The notes below the pieces were generated by a model, which was given only the letters and a program-made list of their open reading frames with translations, ran no database searches and had not been told where the DNA came from. Of a stretch of 64,000 nucleotides of DNA, positions 15,243 to 24,859 are shown in pieces. This DNA comes from Rhodospirillaceae bacterium bin65 (GTDB taxonomy: Bacteria > Pseudomonadota > Alphaproteobacteria > Bin65), in the NCBI GenBank assembly GCA_002238725.1, contig MPMX01000003.1, positions 1 through 64,000 on the forward strand, read 5' to 3'. A program made the translations under genes and the position numbers. Positions within the stretch are counted from its first letter, which is position 1, and every line of letters starts with the position of its first letter.

Positions 15243-16430
15243 ATGGGCCGCGCAGCCGGCTTCGCGACGAGGGTGCCGTACCGGCCGGTCGCAACGCTGC
15301 TGGTGGTGCTGACCCTCGCTTTCGCCGTAGCCGCCTGCGTCCCCAAGGGCAAGACCGGATCGGCCGGCCGGCAGCCGGACCAGGTTGCGAGCGGGACGGC
15401 CCAAGTCAAGGTAGCACTGCTCCTGCCGTTTTCGGGCCGCTACGCCGAGGTTGGCAAGTCCATGGAAAACGCCGCGCATATGGCGGTAATGGAATCGGGC
15501 AGCAAGCGGCTGACTGTCCTGTCCTTCGATACCGCGGGTACGGCGAAAGGCGCGTCGGAGGCGGCGCGCAAGGCGATTGCCGCCGGCGCCCGGTTGATTG
15601 TCGGCCCCCTGTTCCGCGCCGCGGTCGCCGCCGCGAAGCGAAGCGCCGCCCGCGCGAAGATTAATGTAATCGCCTTCTCGAACAGCGAGAGCGTCGCCGG
15701 CGGCAATGTGTTTCTGCTGAGTTTCCCGCTGCGCGAGCAGGTCGACCGCATCGTCCGGCATGCTGCTGCAAACGGCTTTTCGGAAATCGGCGTTCTGGCG
15801 CCGGCTTCGGCAACCGGAGAGCGTATCGTCATGTATGCCGAGACGGCCGCCCAGCGCCATGGCGCGGAGATCCGCCGCACGGCCTTCTATTCCGACCACC
15901 GTGCAAAGACGCGAAAGCGGATCGAAGCCTTCGCCGAGGAGCCGCCCTACCGGGCCGTGCTCATCCACGCCGGCAGCGACAGTTTGCGCACCGTTGCCGG
16001 ACTGCTGGCGCTGAACGATGTGTTGCCGCCTGACTACCAGTTCCTCGGCATTTCGAACTGGAACGATCCCAGCCTGCGTTCGGAAAATATCCTGCGCGGG
16101 GGCTGGTTCGTGGCGCCGGAGCCGGCAATCAGCGCCCGCTTCGCCGGACGCTACGAGAAGACGTTCAAGGCGAAACCCGACCGGTTCGCCAGCATGGCCT
16201 ACGACGCCATCGCGCTGGCCGCCGCGCTGGCCGAGCAAGGCCGCCCGAAAGGCAATCCCTTCACCCGGCGGGCGCTCACCGATCCGGATGGCTTCCTCGG
16301 CGCCGACGGCATTTTCCGTTTCGGCGAAAACGGCCTGATCGAACGCGGCCTCGCGGTCCTGGAAGTGACGCGCCGGGGTTTCCGCGTCATCGACCCGCCG
16401 CGCACCAGCTTCGCCATCGGCACGAACTGA
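15243..16430 (+). CDS. Penicillin-binding protein activator (LpoA-like) lipoprotein
   Basis: 395 residues. An N-terminal signal peptide ends in lipobox AVAAC, so it is a lipoprotein, probably in the periplasm-facing outer membrane. The body is a type I periplasmic binding fold (VKVALLLPFSGRYAEVGKSM, IVGPLFRAAVAA, VIAFSNSESVAG), as in the LpoA C-terminal domain and amino-acid-binding proteins. By family it would stimulate a PBP1-type peptidoglycan synthase. It is divergent from rsmI, as lpoA-like genes are in many proteobacteria. The open frame extends to 15129, but 15243 places the signal peptide correctly. Confidence 0.82.
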   Translation: MGRAAGFATRVPYRPVATLLVVLTLAFAVAACVPKGKTGSAGRQPDQVASGTAQVKVALLLPFSGRYAEVGKSMENAAHMAVMESGSKRLTVLSFDTAGTAKGASEAARKAIAAGARLIVGPLFRAAVAAAKRSAARAKINVIAFSNSESVAGGNVFLLSFPLREQVDRIVRHAAANGFSEIGVLAPASATGERIVMYAETAAQRHGAEIRRTAFYSDHRAKTRKRIEAFAEEPPYRAVLIHAGSDSLRTVAGLLALNDVLPPDYQFLGISNWNDPSLRSENILRGGWFVAPEPAISARFAGRYEKTFKAKPDRFASMAYDAIALAAALAEQGRPKGNPFTRRALTDPDGFLGADGIFRFGENGLIERGLAVLEVTRRGFRVIDPPRTSFAIGTN

Positions 16431-16453
16431 ACAGCCGGCGGCGCGACGGCGAC

Positions 16454-17689
16454 TCAATTCAGGATCGCGGCGAGCACGGCGTTGAGGCGCTGGCGGCCGG
16501 CCGCGGTCGCGCGCAGCCGGTCCGGATCGTCCGCCAGCAGGCCGGCTTCGGCGAGCCGGGCAATTTCGCTGCGATCCAGCGCGGCCTCGACATTTTCCGG
16601 GGCATCGCCCAGCGCGGCCAGCCGGGCCAAAGGCACGCCTTCCGCCGTGCGCATACCCATCATGACCGCCTCGACCACGGCCTCAGCATCGGAAACGACC
16701 GCGGAACCCCTTTCCGCCGCCATGGGATCGCAGGCTTGCGAAGCGCGCTCCAGCCACACTTCGGGTGCGCGGTGGTGCCGGGTGGCGTGGCGCACCCCGC
16801 CGATCGCGAGGCGGCCGTGGGCGCCCGGGCCGATCCCGGCATAGTCGCCATAGCGCCAGTAGGTCAGGTTGTGGCGCGATTCATCGCCGGGCCGGGCATG
16901 GTTGGAAATCTCGTAGGCCGGCAGGCCGGCGCCCTCCAGCACCTCCTGCGTGGTCTCGTAGAGATTGCCGGCGGCGTCTTCGTCCGGAGTTGCAAGGTCG
17001 CCGCGCTCCCACTGCGCGTGGAAGGCCGTGCCCGGTTCGATAGTCAGCTGGTAGAGCGACAAGTGCCCACCGGCCTCGGCCAGCGCGTCCCGAAGCTGCC
17101 CGCGCCAGTCCCGGTCCGTCTGCTCCGGCAGCGCGTAGATCAGGTCGAAGCTGGAACGGTCGAAATAGCGCCCGGCCAGCCGGATTGCCGTTCGCGCATC
17201 GTCGGCCGAGTGGCGGCGGCCGAGAAACCGCAGCGCCCGATCATCGAAGGACTGCACCCCGATGGAGACTCGGTTGACCCCGGCCGCGGCGAACCCGGCG
17301 AATCGCTCCCTGTCGACCGCCGCCGGGTTGGCCTCCAGGGTGATTTCTGCCGCGCCGTCAAGACTCCAGGCCGCTGCGGTCGCATCGACGATAGCGCCCG
17401 CGGTTTCCGGCGGCATCAGGCTGGGCGTGCCGCCGCCGAAAAAGATGCTGGTGATCCGTCGCGGCCCGATACGCGCCGCATAGGCCCGGATCTGGCGCAG
17501 ATAGGTCGCCTGCCACGCCGCCGGATCGACGCTCTCGCGGACGTGGGAATTGAAATCGCAATAGGGGCATTTCGACAGGCAGAACGGCCAGTGGATGTAA
17601 ACCGCCAGATCGGCCGGGCCGCTCTCCTTCTCCCCCTCTCCTTGAGGGAGGGGAAATCGGGGTTGCGGCGGCGGCACAGGCGCCGTCAT
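16454..17689 (-). CDS. hemW: HemW-type radical SAM protein (CPO3-like)
   Basis: 411 residues. Radical SAM cluster motif [10 protein letters not shown] near residue 45, then [18 protein letters not shown] and the HemW C-terminal domain. HemW binds heme and is thought to deliver it; older annotations call it oxygen-independent coproporphyrinogen oxidase. The conserved domain opens at [14 protein letters not shown]; before it is a Pro/Gly/Glu-rich stretch ([12 protein letters not shown]) derived from a palindromic repeat. Start at 17689 overlaps the rdgB stop by ATGA. It is the last gene of rph-rdgB-hemW. Confidence 0.9.
   Translation of the reverse strand: MTAPVPPPQPRFPLPQGEGEKESGPADLAVYIHWPFCLSKCPYCDFNSHVRESVDPAAWQATYLRQIRAYAARIGPRRITSIFFGGGTPSLMPPETAGAIVDATAAAWSLDGAAEITLEANPAAVDRERFAGFAAAGVNRVSIGVQSFDDRALRFLGRRHSADDARTAIRLAGRYFDRSSFDLIYALPEQTDRDWRGQLRDALAEAGGHLSLYQLTIEPGTAFHAQWERGDLATPDEDAAGNLYETTQEVLEGAGLPAYEISNHARPGDESRHNLTYWRYGDYAGIGPGAHGRLAIGGVRHATRHHRAPEVWLERASQACDPMAAERGSAVVSDAEAVVEAVMMGMRTAEGVPLARLAALGDAPENVEAALDRSEIARLAEAGLLADDPDRLRATAAGRQRLNAVLAAILN
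17628..17667 (-). repeat. Palindromic repeat inserted in the 5' end of hemW
   Basis: The segment CCCCCTCTCCTTGAGGGAGG (17632-17651) is a near-perfect inverted repeat of the common bacterial interspersed type that translates as PLPQGEGE. Here it is in frame inside the hemW coding region, ahead of the radical SAM domain. Confidence 0.65.
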
Positions 17690-18297
17690 GCCGCAGCGCC
17701 CCACGCAGCCAGCAGCTTCGCAAAGGCGTCCGCCCGGTGGCTCATCGCGTGTTTGGCCACGGGCGCCATTTCGCCGAAGGTCAGCGTATGGCCGTCCGGC
17801 ACGAAAATCGGGTCATAGCCGAAGCCGCGACCCCCGCGCGGCGGCCAGGTCAGATGGCCGGCTACCGTGCCTTCGAACACAGCCTCGGCGCCGTCCGGTC
17901 GCGCCACAGCAAGCGCGCAAACGAAGGCGGCGCGCCGGTCGGCGGCATCGCCGAGCGCCCGGTTCACCTTTGTCATCGCCACAGCGAAGTCTCGCTTCGG
18001 CCCGGCCCAGCGCGCCGAATTTATGCCCGGTTCGCCATCAAGCGCGCGCACCGTCAGGCCGGAATCGTCCGCCAGGGCCGGCATGTCCGCCGCCTCGGCC
18101 GCTGCCCGCGCTTTCAGAAGCGCGTTGCCGGCAAAGCTTTCCTCCGTCTCCTCCGGCTCGGGCAGGCCGAGTTCCGCAGCGGAAACGGCCTTCACGCCCA
18201 TCGGCGCAAGCAGTTCGCCGATCTCGCGCACCTTGCCGGCATTGTGGCTGGCGATGACGATCGCGCCGGCAATCGGAAATGGCGAGGGCGGCGTCAC
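17686..18297 (-). CDS. rdgB: Non-canonical purine NTP pyrophosphatase (ITPase)
   Basis: 203 residues. Hydrolyses dITP, ITP and XTP to monophosphates, cleaning the nucleotide pool. Signature segments: [17 protein letters not shown] (substrate-binding SHNxGK), [18 protein letters not shown] (catalytic Asp) and [13 protein letters not shown]. Length is normal. It lies 19 bases after rph and overlaps hemW by ATGA; rph-rdgB-hemW is a conserved alphaproteobacterial order. Confidence 0.94.
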   Translation of the reverse strand: MTPPSPFPIAGAIVIASHNAGKVREIGELLAPMGVKAVSAAELGLPEPEETEESFAGNALLKARAAAEAADMPALADDSGLTVRALDGEPGINSARWAGPKRDFAVAMTKVNRALGDAADRRAAFVCALAVARPDGAEAVFEGTVAGHLTWPPRGGRGFGYDPIFVPDGHTLTFGEMAPVAKHAMSHRADAFAKLLAAWGAAA

Positions 18298-18316
18298 GGC
18301 GGCACCGAGCCGGAGG

Positions 18317-19042
18317 CTAACCGACCGCGGCGCGCTGCAGGGCGCACAGCTCGCCGATGCCTTTCTTCGCCAGCGCCAGCATCTCGGCGAACCGGTCTTC
18401 GCCGAACGGTTTATCCTCCGCCGTCGCCTGCACCTCGATCAGGCCGCCGTCGCCGGACAGCACGAAGTTGGCATCGGCCTGACAGGCGCTGTCCTCGGCA
18501 TAATCCAGGTCCAGCACGGTCTCGCCCTCGTAGAGGCCGCAGGAGACCGCCGCCACCTGGCCGGTCAAAGGGCTGGCATCGATCTCGCCCTGCCCGATCA
18601 GCCACTGGAAAGCGTGGAAGAGCGCCACCCACGCGCCGGTGATGGCGGCCGTCCGCGTCCCGCCGTCGGCTTTCAGCACGTCGCAGTCCACGGTGACCTG
18701 GCGCTCGCCGAAGCCCTCAAGATCGGTCACCGCACGCAGGGAGCGGCCGATCAGGCGCTGGATTTCCTGGGTCCGCCCGCTCTGCTTGCCGCGCGCCGCC
18801 TCCCGGTCGGTGCGTGTGTGGGTCGAGCGCGGCAGCATGCCATACTCGGCGGTCACCCAACCGCGTCCGGTCTTGCGCAGGAACGGCGGCACCCGCTCGA
18901 TGACGGAGGCCGCGCACAGCACCTGTGTCTCGCCGAACCGGACGAGGCAGGAACCCTCGGCATGGCCGGCAAAGCCAGGTTCGAGCGTGACCGCGCGCAT
19001 CGCGTCACGCGCGCGGCCGGACGGTCTGCCGGAGGGTTTCAT
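18317..19042 (-). CDS. rph: Ribonuclease PH
   Basis: 241 residues. Phosphorolytic 3'-5' exoribonuclease that trims tRNA 3' ends, normally a hexamer. Conserved blocks: [20 protein letters not shown] (phosphate-site region), [15 protein letters not shown] and [20 protein letters not shown]. Length matches the family. It is the first gene of rph-rdgB-hemW and diverges from hrcA with 164 bases between the starts. Confidence 0.95.
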   Translation of the reverse strand: MKPSGRPSGRARDAMRAVTLEPGFAGHAEGSCLVRFGETQVLCAASVIERVPPFLRKTGRGWVTAEYGMLPRSTHTRTDREAARGKQSGRTQEIQRLIGRSLRAVTDLEGFGERQVTVDCDVLKADGGTRTAAITGAWVALFHAFQWLIGQGEIDASPLTGQVAAVSCGLYEGETVLDLDYAEDSACQADANFVLSGDGGLIEVQATAEDKPFGEDRFAEMLALAKKGIGELCALQRAAVG

Positions 19043-19135
19043 GAAGCCGCTTTCGACGAGTGTTCGGGAGCCGGCAATCTAGCGGAAGCGCGCTTCGATT
19101 CCCATGACGTGCAAGCGGCTGGCGGGCGCGCCAGA

Positions 19136-19164
19136 TTGACCGCATTTTCCCCAGCGCCTAAATA
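19136..19164 (+). promoter_or_regulatory. Sigma70-type promoter of hrcA-grpE
   Basis: TTGACC (19136-19141), 17-base spacer, then TAAATA (19159-19164), about 42 bases before the hrcA start. Spacing is ideal. No CIRCE palindrome was found in this interval. Confidence 0.6.
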
Positions 19165-19206
19165 ATCGGCGCCGCTCCCCGTTCGATCCGACGCCGCGAT
19201 ACCGCC

Positions 19207-20316
19207 ATGACGACTCCGGACACAGGCAGCATCGTCACCTCCCCGCCCGCAGAGGCGGCCGGCCGCGCGCCGGTGCAGGCGCTGAACGACCGGGCGCGCG
19301 ATATTCTGCGCCACATCGTCGAGACTTATGTCAGTTCCGGCGAGGCCGTCGGCTCGCGCACCCTGTCGCGCATTGACGATGTCAGCCTGTCGCCGGCGAC
19401 GATCCGCAACGTCATGGCAGACCTCGAGGATGCCGGCCTGCTCTATGCCCGCCACACTTCGGCCGGCCGCCTGCCGACCGATGCCGGCCTGCGCATGTTC
19501 GTCGACGGCTTGCTCGAGGTCGGCCGCCTCAGCGAGGACGAGCGCGAGCGGATCGAGGCGCAATGCGCCGCCAACGGCCGCAGTGTGGAACAGGTCCTGA
19601 CCCAGGCCAGCCAGTCGCTGGCCGGCCTGTCACATCAGGTCGGGCTCGTGGTGGCGCCGCAATCGGAAAGCGCGCTGCAGCATATCGAATTCGTCGGCCT
19701 CGGTCCGGGCCGCGCCCTGGTGGTCATGGTGTTGAAGAACGGCGTTATCGAGAACCGGATTATCGACGTGCCGGTCGGCATGCCGACCTCCGCGCTGGTC
19801 GAGGCGTCGAACTATCTGACCGCCCGGCTGATCGGCAAGACGCTGGCCGAGGCGCAGCGGGCAGTGACCTCGGAGCTGGCGCGCGACCGGGCCCAGCTCG
19901 ACGCCCTCACCGGCGATCTCGTCGAGCGCGGTCTGGCGGTCTGGTCGGGTACGGAAGGCGCGGCGGCGGAACGGGGTGCGCTAATTGTCCGCGGCCAGTC
20001 CAAGCTTCTTGAAGATGTCAACGCGATTGACGATCTGGAGCGGGTACGGCGGCTGTTCTCGGCGCTGGAGCGGAAGGAAACCCTGTTGCGATTGCTCGAT
20101 CTGTCGAGCGACGCCCAGGGAATCCGGATCTTCATCGGTGCGGAGAACGAGCTGTTCCGCAACGCCGGTTGCTCTCTGATCATTTCGCCCTACAAGAATA
20201 CGGACGAAATGGTTGTCGGCGCGATCGGCGTGATCGGACCGACACGCATGAATTATGCCCGGATCATTCCGATGGTGGACTATACGGCGACCGTCGTCGG
20301 CCGGCTGATCGGCTGA
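19207..20316 (+). CDS. hrcA: Heat-inducible transcription repressor HrcA
   Basis: 369 residues. HrcA represses chaperone genes by binding CIRCE, its activity tuned by GroEL. The N-terminal winged helix shows DILRHIVETYVSSGEAVGSR and SPATIRNVMADLEDAGLLY; the C-terminal GAF-like domain ends in ISPYKNTDEMVVGAIGVIGP and MNYARIIPMVDYTA, both family hallmarks. It precedes grpE by 43 bases. No CIRCE element is visible in this window, so its targets (groESL, usually) lie elsewhere. Confidence 0.95.
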   Translation: MTTPDTGSIVTSPPAEAAGRAPVQALNDRARDILRHIVETYVSSGEAVGSRTLSRIDDVSLSPATIRNVMADLEDAGLLYARHTSAGRLPTDAGLRMFVDGLLEVGRLSEDERERIEAQCAANGRSVEQVLTQASQSLAGLSHQVGLVVAPQSESALQHIEFVGLGPGRALVVMVLKNGVIENRIIDVPVGMPTSALVEASNYLTARLIGKTLAEAQRAVTSELARDRAQLDALTGDLVERGLAVWSGTEGAAAERGALIVRGQSKLLEDVNAIDDLERVRRLFSALERKETLLRLLDLSSDAQGIRIFIGAENELFRNAGCSLIISPYKNTDEMVVGAIGVIGPTRMNYARIIPMVDYTATVVGRLIG

Positions 20317-20359
20317 TCGGTGAAGCTGCCGCGCGACCGCGACCCATGAATTGCACGAT

Positions 20360-21175
20360 ATGACCGACGAACCGCGCAAGACTGAACACTACGAGGAAAC
20401 CCCGGCAGGCGACCCTGCAGCCGGCAGTGCCGCAGACGCGGAAGAACTGCCGCAGGCGGAATCGAAACCGGACATCGATTCCGCCGTTCCGCCCGAAGCG
20501 GCGAACGATCGCGACGTTCCCGAAGAGGAAGTTACGGAAGCCGGTATTTCCGAGACTGGCGAGAGCCCGGGCAGCGGCGAACCGGAAGCCCCGGCGCTGA
20601 CCGAGGATCAGCAGCGCATCGTCGATCTGGAAACGGAGATCGCCGAACTGAGGGACCGCGCCTTGCGCGCGATGGCCGAGGCCGACAACACCCGGAAGCG
20701 GGCCTCTCGCGACGTCGCCGAAAGCCGAAAATACGGCGCTACGCCGCTGGCTCGGGACGTGCTGACGGTCGCCGACAATCTCGGCCGCGCCCTCCAGGCG
20801 GTGCCGGAAGTCTCGCCCGAAGACGACGAGAATCTGTTCAACCTGCGCACCGGCGTGGACATGACGCTGAAGGAATTGCTGCAGGGCTTGGAACGGCACG
20901 GCGTGAAGAAGGTGACGCCGGAGGCGGGAGAACGCTTCGACCACAACCGGCATCAGGCCATGTTTGAGGTGCCGACCGGCGATCTGGCGCCCGGCGCAGT
21001 CGCCCAGGTCGTGCAGGACGGCTATGTCATCCACGACCGGCTGTTACGTCCGGCCCTGGTCGGCGTCGCCCGGAAACCGGCCGAAGATGCCGCGCCGGAG
21101 CCCGAAGACGCCGCCGAAACGCCCGAAGAAGCCCCGCCGCCTGCAGAAAGCGCCGAAGAGAGCGACGCGGCGTAG
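20360..21175 (+). CDS. grpE: Nucleotide exchange factor GrpE
   Basis: 271 residues, longer than the usual ~200 because of an acidic, low-complexity N-terminal ~85 residues and a Pro/Glu-rich tail. The core is clear: long helix LETEIAELRDRALRAMAEAD, TRKRASRDVAESRKY, then the beta domain with FDHNRHQAMFEVPT and VVQDGYVIHDRLLRPALV. GrpE releases ADP from DnaK. Start ATG 20360 is favoured over TTG 20351. It is co-transcribed with hrcA; dnaK-dnaJ are 25 kb away. Confidence 0.94.
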   Translation: MTDEPRKTEHYEETPAGDPAAGSAADAEELPQAESKPDIDSAVPPEAANDRDVPEEEVTEAGISETGESPGSGEPEAPALTEDQQRIVDLETEIAELRDRALRAMAEADNTRKRASRDVAESRKYGATPLARDVLTVADNLGRALQAVPEVSPEDDENLFNLRTGVDMTLKELLQGLERHGVKKVTPEAGERFDHNRHQAMFEVPTGDLAPGAVAQVVQDGYVIHDRLLRPALVGVARKPAEDAAPEPEDAAETPEEAPPPAESAEESDAA

Positions 21176-21210
21176 CGAAGAGTCCGGGCCGAAACGCCGG
21201 CCGCCTCCCC

Positions 21211-22098
21211 CTACCGCTCCCCCAGCATCGCTGCGCCGTCATCGCGTCTGATGTGGGCCGCCTTCGCCCGGCTACGGTCGGCGACCGCATAGCAATAGAC
21301 GCAACCGTGCGGGCAGGTGTCGTAGGCGCCGATGTCGCGGGATTGGGCGCATAGGCAGCCGGGCCGGTTGCCCCTTGTGGGCGTGGCGATGGGGCGGCCG
21401 GCGACATCGCCCAGCCGCAGGGCATCGATGCAGCGCGCCGGAGCGGCGACCCCGGCCACCGTCTCCGCTAGCGCCGGCTGCGTGCACAAGGTGAGCGCCA
21501 TGCCGGCGTCGCCTGCGATCCCGGCAAGATCGTGCACCAATTCAGCCTTTTCGTCCGCCTCCGGCAGGCGCCATTCCAGCCCGGTGTCCCGCGCCAGGCG
21601 GTCCAGGTTCCGCCGTGTCTTACGGTAGGGTTCGACGAAGGAGAGGACGGCTTCGTCGACATGGCCGCGCAGCAGGCTTGCAAGGCGGGCGAAGGTTTCG
21701 CGGTGCCACTCGGCCCCGGTGGCCGAACTCAGCAAGATCGGATCGTAGCGCCAGACCGCGGCGCGCGGCCCGAAGCGCCGGGCGACCAGCGCGATCTGGG
21801 CCGCAGCGTCGACCGCGCGGATCACTGAGGGCTCCAGAAGCCGCGGATAGCCAGTGACCGTGAACTGCACGACAAAGGGCCAGCCCCGGTCGGTGACGGG
21901 CGTTAGCCGATCCACGAGCGGCGCAAAATTCCGCGTCCAGAATACGATACCGCCGACATCCGCCCGCCGCAGCGAAACGCTCACCGTGCCGCCGCCGAAC
22001 GGATTGCGGAAGCGGACCTCGCCCACCGCGATCCGATTCAGGAACCAGTCGCTGTAGAAGGCCGGAACATCCGTGCGGTAGGAGGCGGAAATAATCAT
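21211..22098 (-). CDS. DUF1848 family protein
   Basis: 295 residues starting MIISASYRTDVPAFYSDWF, the diagnostic opening of DUF1848. The middle has VVQFTVTGYPRLLEP and WRYDPILLS; the C-terminal end carries CLCAQSRDIGAYDTCPHG and CVYCYA, a cysteine set suggesting a metal or Fe-S centre reminiscent of radical SAM proteins, though the CxxxCxxC spacing differs. The reaction is unknown. It converges on grpE and diverges from coaBC. Confidence 0.85.
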   Translation of the reverse strand: MIISASYRTDVPAFYSDWFLNRIAVGEVRFRNPFGGGTVSVSLRRADVGGIVFWTRNFAPLVDRLTPVTDRGWPFVVQFTVTGYPRLLEPSVIRAVDAAAQIALVARRFGPRAAVWRYDPILLSSATGAEWHRETFARLASLLRGHVDEAVLSFVEPYRKTRRNLDRLARDTGLEWRLPEADEKAELVHDLAGIAGDAGMALTLCTQPALAETVAGVAAPARCIDALRLGDVAGRPIATPTRGNRPGCLCAQSRDIGAYDTCPHGCVYCYAVADRSRAKAAHIRRDDGAAMLGER

Positions 22099-22297
22099 GA
22101 TCGCAGGCTAGCCCGGATTTCTCATCACAGTCATGGTCTGCGGGTCGCTGTCGGACCGGCAGGGCAGGAATGACAGGCGCCGCCATGGACCGTTTACAGG
22201 GGTGACGGTGTATACTGTTTGTCTGGCTTCCGCGCCGGCAGGCCCGGTTCATCGGCCCGTTCTTGCTCCCCCGCATCGCGCGCCATAAGTTCTTGCC

Positions 22298-23551
22298 ATG
22301 CTGAACGGCAAGACCATCCTGTTGATCGTCACCGGCGGGATCGCGGCCTACAAGAGCCTGATCCTGATCCGCCGCCTGCGGGAAGGCGGCGCGACGGTCC
22401 GCACCGTACTGACCGCGGCCGGCGAAAAGTTCGTCACGCCTCTCAGCGTCTCAGCGCTCAGCCACGAACAGGTCTACACCGACATGTTCTCGCTCACCGA
22501 CGAGGCCGAGATGGGCCATCTGCGCCTGTCGCAGGAGGCCGACATGGTCGTCGTCGCCCCGGCCACCGCCGATATCCTGGCAAAAATGGCGGCCGGTCTG
22601 GCAGACGATCTGGCGAGCACCCTCCTGCTCGCAGCCGATGCGCCGATCCTGGTCGCACCGGCGATGAACCATCGCATGTGGCTGCATCCAGCGACTTCGG
22701 CGAACATGGCGGCGCTGGAAGCCCGCGGGGTGCTGAGCATCGGGCCCAACGACGGGTCGCTCGCCGAAGACGAAAGCGGGCCCGGCCGGATGGCCGAGCC
22801 GGAGGAAATCCTCGCCGCCATCGAAGCGGCTCTCGGTTCCGCTGCGCACCGGCCGCTCGCCGGCCGCCGCGCGCTCGTGACCAGCGGCCCGACCTACGAG
22901 GCGATCGACCCGGTCCGCTTCCTCGGCAACCGCTCGTCCGGGAAACAAGGCCACGCCATTGCCGCGGCATTGACGGCGCTGGGCGCAGAGACGGTGCTGG
23001 TGAGCGGGCCGGTGGCGATGGCCGATCCCGCCGGGGTCGAGACAGTCCATGTCGAGAGTGCACGGGACATGCTGGCGGCCTGCGAAGCGGCCCTGCCAGC
23101 GGATATCCTGGTCTGCGCCGCCGCGGTTTCGGACTGGCGGGCCGAACAGGTCGCCGACCGGAAAATGAAGAAGGAAGGCCAGGGACCGCCGGACCTTCCG
23201 CTGACCGATAACCCGGATATTCTGGCGACCCTCGCCCGATCGGCCCGGCGTCCGGCCCTCGTCGTCGGCTTCGCGGCAGAAACCGAGAATGTCATTGCCA
23301 ATGCGCAGGCGAAACGCGCGCGCAAGGGCTGCGACTGGATCGTCGCCAACGACGTCTCGCCCGCCACCGGAACCTTCGGCGGCGACGCCAACCGGGTCCA
23401 TCTGATCCGTCAGGACGGAGTCGAGGACTGGCCGCGTCTGGCAAAAAAAGATGTCGCGCGCCGGCTTGCCGAGCGGATTGCCGGGGCGGTCGTATCCGGA
23501 TTCGACGGGCCGCAAGATCGGAAGTCCTTGCGGGCCGAAGCGGCGGAATGA
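22298..23551 (+). CDS. coaBC: Bifunctional phosphopantothenoylcysteine decarboxylase/phosphopantothenate-cysteine ligase
   Basis: 417 residues carrying two steps of coenzyme A synthesis. The N-terminal flavin-dependent CoaC half has [20 protein letters not shown], catalytic His in AEMGHLRLS and the PAMNHRMW loop. The C-terminal CoaB half (from ~residue 185) has [29 protein letters not shown] and [10 protein letters not shown]. Length is normal. The stop overlaps dut as ATGA. Confidence 0.95.
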   Translation: MLNGKTILLIVTGGIAAYKSLILIRRLREGGATVRTVLTAAGEKFVTPLSVSALSHEQVYTDMFSLTDEAEMGHLRLSQEADMVVVAPATADILAKMAAGLADDLASTLLLAADAPILVAPAMNHRMWLHPATSANMAALEARGVLSIGPNDGSLAEDESGPGRMAEPEEILAAIEAALGSAAHRPLAGRRALVTSGPTYEAIDPVRFLGNRSSGKQGHAIAAALTALGAETVLVSGPVAMADPAGVETVHVESARDMLAACEAALPADILVCAAAVSDWRAEQVADRKMKKEGQGPPDLPLTDNPDILATLARSARRPALVVGFAAETENVIANAQAKRARKGCDWIVANDVSPATGTFGGDANRVHLIRQDGVEDWPRLAKKDVARRLAERIAGAVVSGFDGPQDRKSLRAEAAE

Positions 23552-24039
23552 CGGGCCCGGGCCCGGGTACCATGCCGGAGAGGATAACGGTCGCGATCCG
23601 CCGGCTGCCCCATGGCGCCGGTCTGCCCCTGCCCGACTATGCCACCGCCGGCAGCGCCGGCGTCGATCTCATGGCCGCGATCGGAACCCCTCGCCTGCTT
23701 GCGCCCGGTGCGCGCGGTGCGGTGCCGACCGGCATCGCCATTGCCCTGCCGCCCGGCTTCGAGGCGCAGATTCGGCCCCGGTCCGGCCTCGCCCGGCAAC
23801 ACGGGATCGGCATCGTCAACGCACCCGGCACGGTCGATTCCGACTATCGCGGCGAAATCGAAGTGCTGCTTATCAACCTGGGCGACGCGGCCTTCACCGT
23901 CGAGCCCGCCATGCGCATCGCCCAGATGGTGATTGCGCCGGTCGCGCGGGCGGACTGGCGGGAGGCCGCAGCCCTTGACCCGAGCGGACGCGGCGCCGGC
24001 GGTTTCGGCTCCACGGGCACAGCGGCGAGGCCGGCTTGA
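23548..24039 (+). CDS. dut: dUTP diphosphatase
   Basis: 163 residues. Converts dUTP to dUMP plus pyrophosphate, keeping uracil out of DNA. Trimeric dUTPase motifs are present: [11 protein letters not shown] (I), [10 protein letters not shown] (II), [14 protein letters not shown] (III), [10 protein letters not shown] (IV) and [11 protein letters not shown] (V). The ATG at 23548 overlaps the coaBC stop; 23572 ([12 protein letters not shown]) may be the actual start since the homology begins there. The coaBC-dut-moeB order is common in alphaproteobacteria. Confidence 0.95.
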   Translation: MTGPGPGTMPERITVAIRRLPHGAGLPLPDYATAGSAGVDLMAAIGTPRLLAPGARGAVPTGIAIALPPGFEAQIRPRSGLARQHGIGIVNAPGTVDSDYRGEIEVLLINLGDAAFTVEPAMRIAQMVIAPVARADWREAAALDPSGRGAGGFGSTGTAARPA

Positions 24040-24046
24040 CCGCGCC

Positions 24047-24844
24047 ATGACTATCTCGGACGCCCAGCTCGAGCGGTATGCCCGCCATATCATTCTCGAC
24101 GAGGTCGGCGAGGAGGGGCAGGAGGCGCTGCTCGCGGCGCGGGTGCTGGTCGTCGGCGCCGGCGGCCTTGGTGCGCCGGTGCTCCAGTATCTCGCCGCCG
24201 CGGGCGTCGGCACGCTCGGCGTGGTCGACGACGACACGGTCGACCTGTCTAACCTGCAGCGCCAGATCGTCCACGCCACCGACCGGGTAGGGCAGCCCAA
24301 GGTGGAAAGCGCGGCGGCCAGTCTGGCCGCCATCAATCCGGAGGTTGCGGTCGTCCGGATCGCGGAACGGCTCACCACCGCCAACGCCGGGCGCCTGGTT
24401 GCGGCGCACGACATCGTCGTCGACGGTTCGGACAATTTCGCGACCCGTTATCTACTCAACGACGCGTGCTTTTTCGCGCGCAAGCCGCTGGTCTCGGGCG
24501 CCCTGCTGCGCTTCGAGGGACAGATCGCGACCTTCAGGGCGTGGCGCGAGGGCGACGACAATCCCTGCTACCGCTGCCTGTTCCCCGAGTCACCGCCAGC
24601 CGGCCTGGTGCCGCGCTGCGAGGAGGTTGGCATCTTCGGCGCCGTCGCCGGCGTGATCGGCACGCTGCAGGCCGCCGAAGTGCTGAAGCTCCTCCTCGGC
24701 CTCGGCGAACCGCTGACCGGCCGGATGCTGCTCTACGATGCCCTTGGCACCGGCTTTCAGGAACTGAAGGCCCGCCGCGACCCGGACTGCGCCCTGTGCG
24801 GCAGCGTTCCGACGATAACGGATTTGTCCGGGCACGTAGGATAG
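24047..24844 (+). CDS. moeB: MoeB/ThiF-type sulfur-carrier adenylyltransferase
   Basis: 265 residues. Activates the C-terminal glycine of MoaD or ThiS by adenylation. Motifs: YARHIILDEVGEEGQ at the start, VVGAGGLGAPVLQYL, VDLSNLQRQIVH, and VDGSDNFATRYLLNDACF. Zinc cysteines are CYRC and CALC. There is no C-terminal rhodanese domain, so it is the short MoeB form. It starts 7 bases after dut. Compare the JAB-E1 at 1421-2899, a distant paralogue with a different role. Confidence 0.9.
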   Translation: MTISDAQLERYARHIILDEVGEEGQEALLAARVLVVGAGGLGAPVLQYLAAAGVGTLGVVDDDTVDLSNLQRQIVHATDRVGQPKVESAAASLAAINPEVAVVRIAERLTTANAGRLVAAHDIVVDGSDNFATRYLLNDACFFARKPLVSGALLRFEGQIATFRAWREGDDNPCYRCLFPESPPAGLVPRCEEVGIFGAVAGVIGTLQAAEVLKLLLGLGEPLTGRMLLYDALGTGFQELKARRDPDCALCGSVPTITDLSGHVG

Positions 24845-24859
24845 CTTCCATCGGCCGGC

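Noticed and set aside
19043-19206. CIRCE element before hrcA
   Set aside because: No TTAGCACTC-N9-GAGTGCTAA-like inverted repeat is present; the same holds for the dnaK leader.
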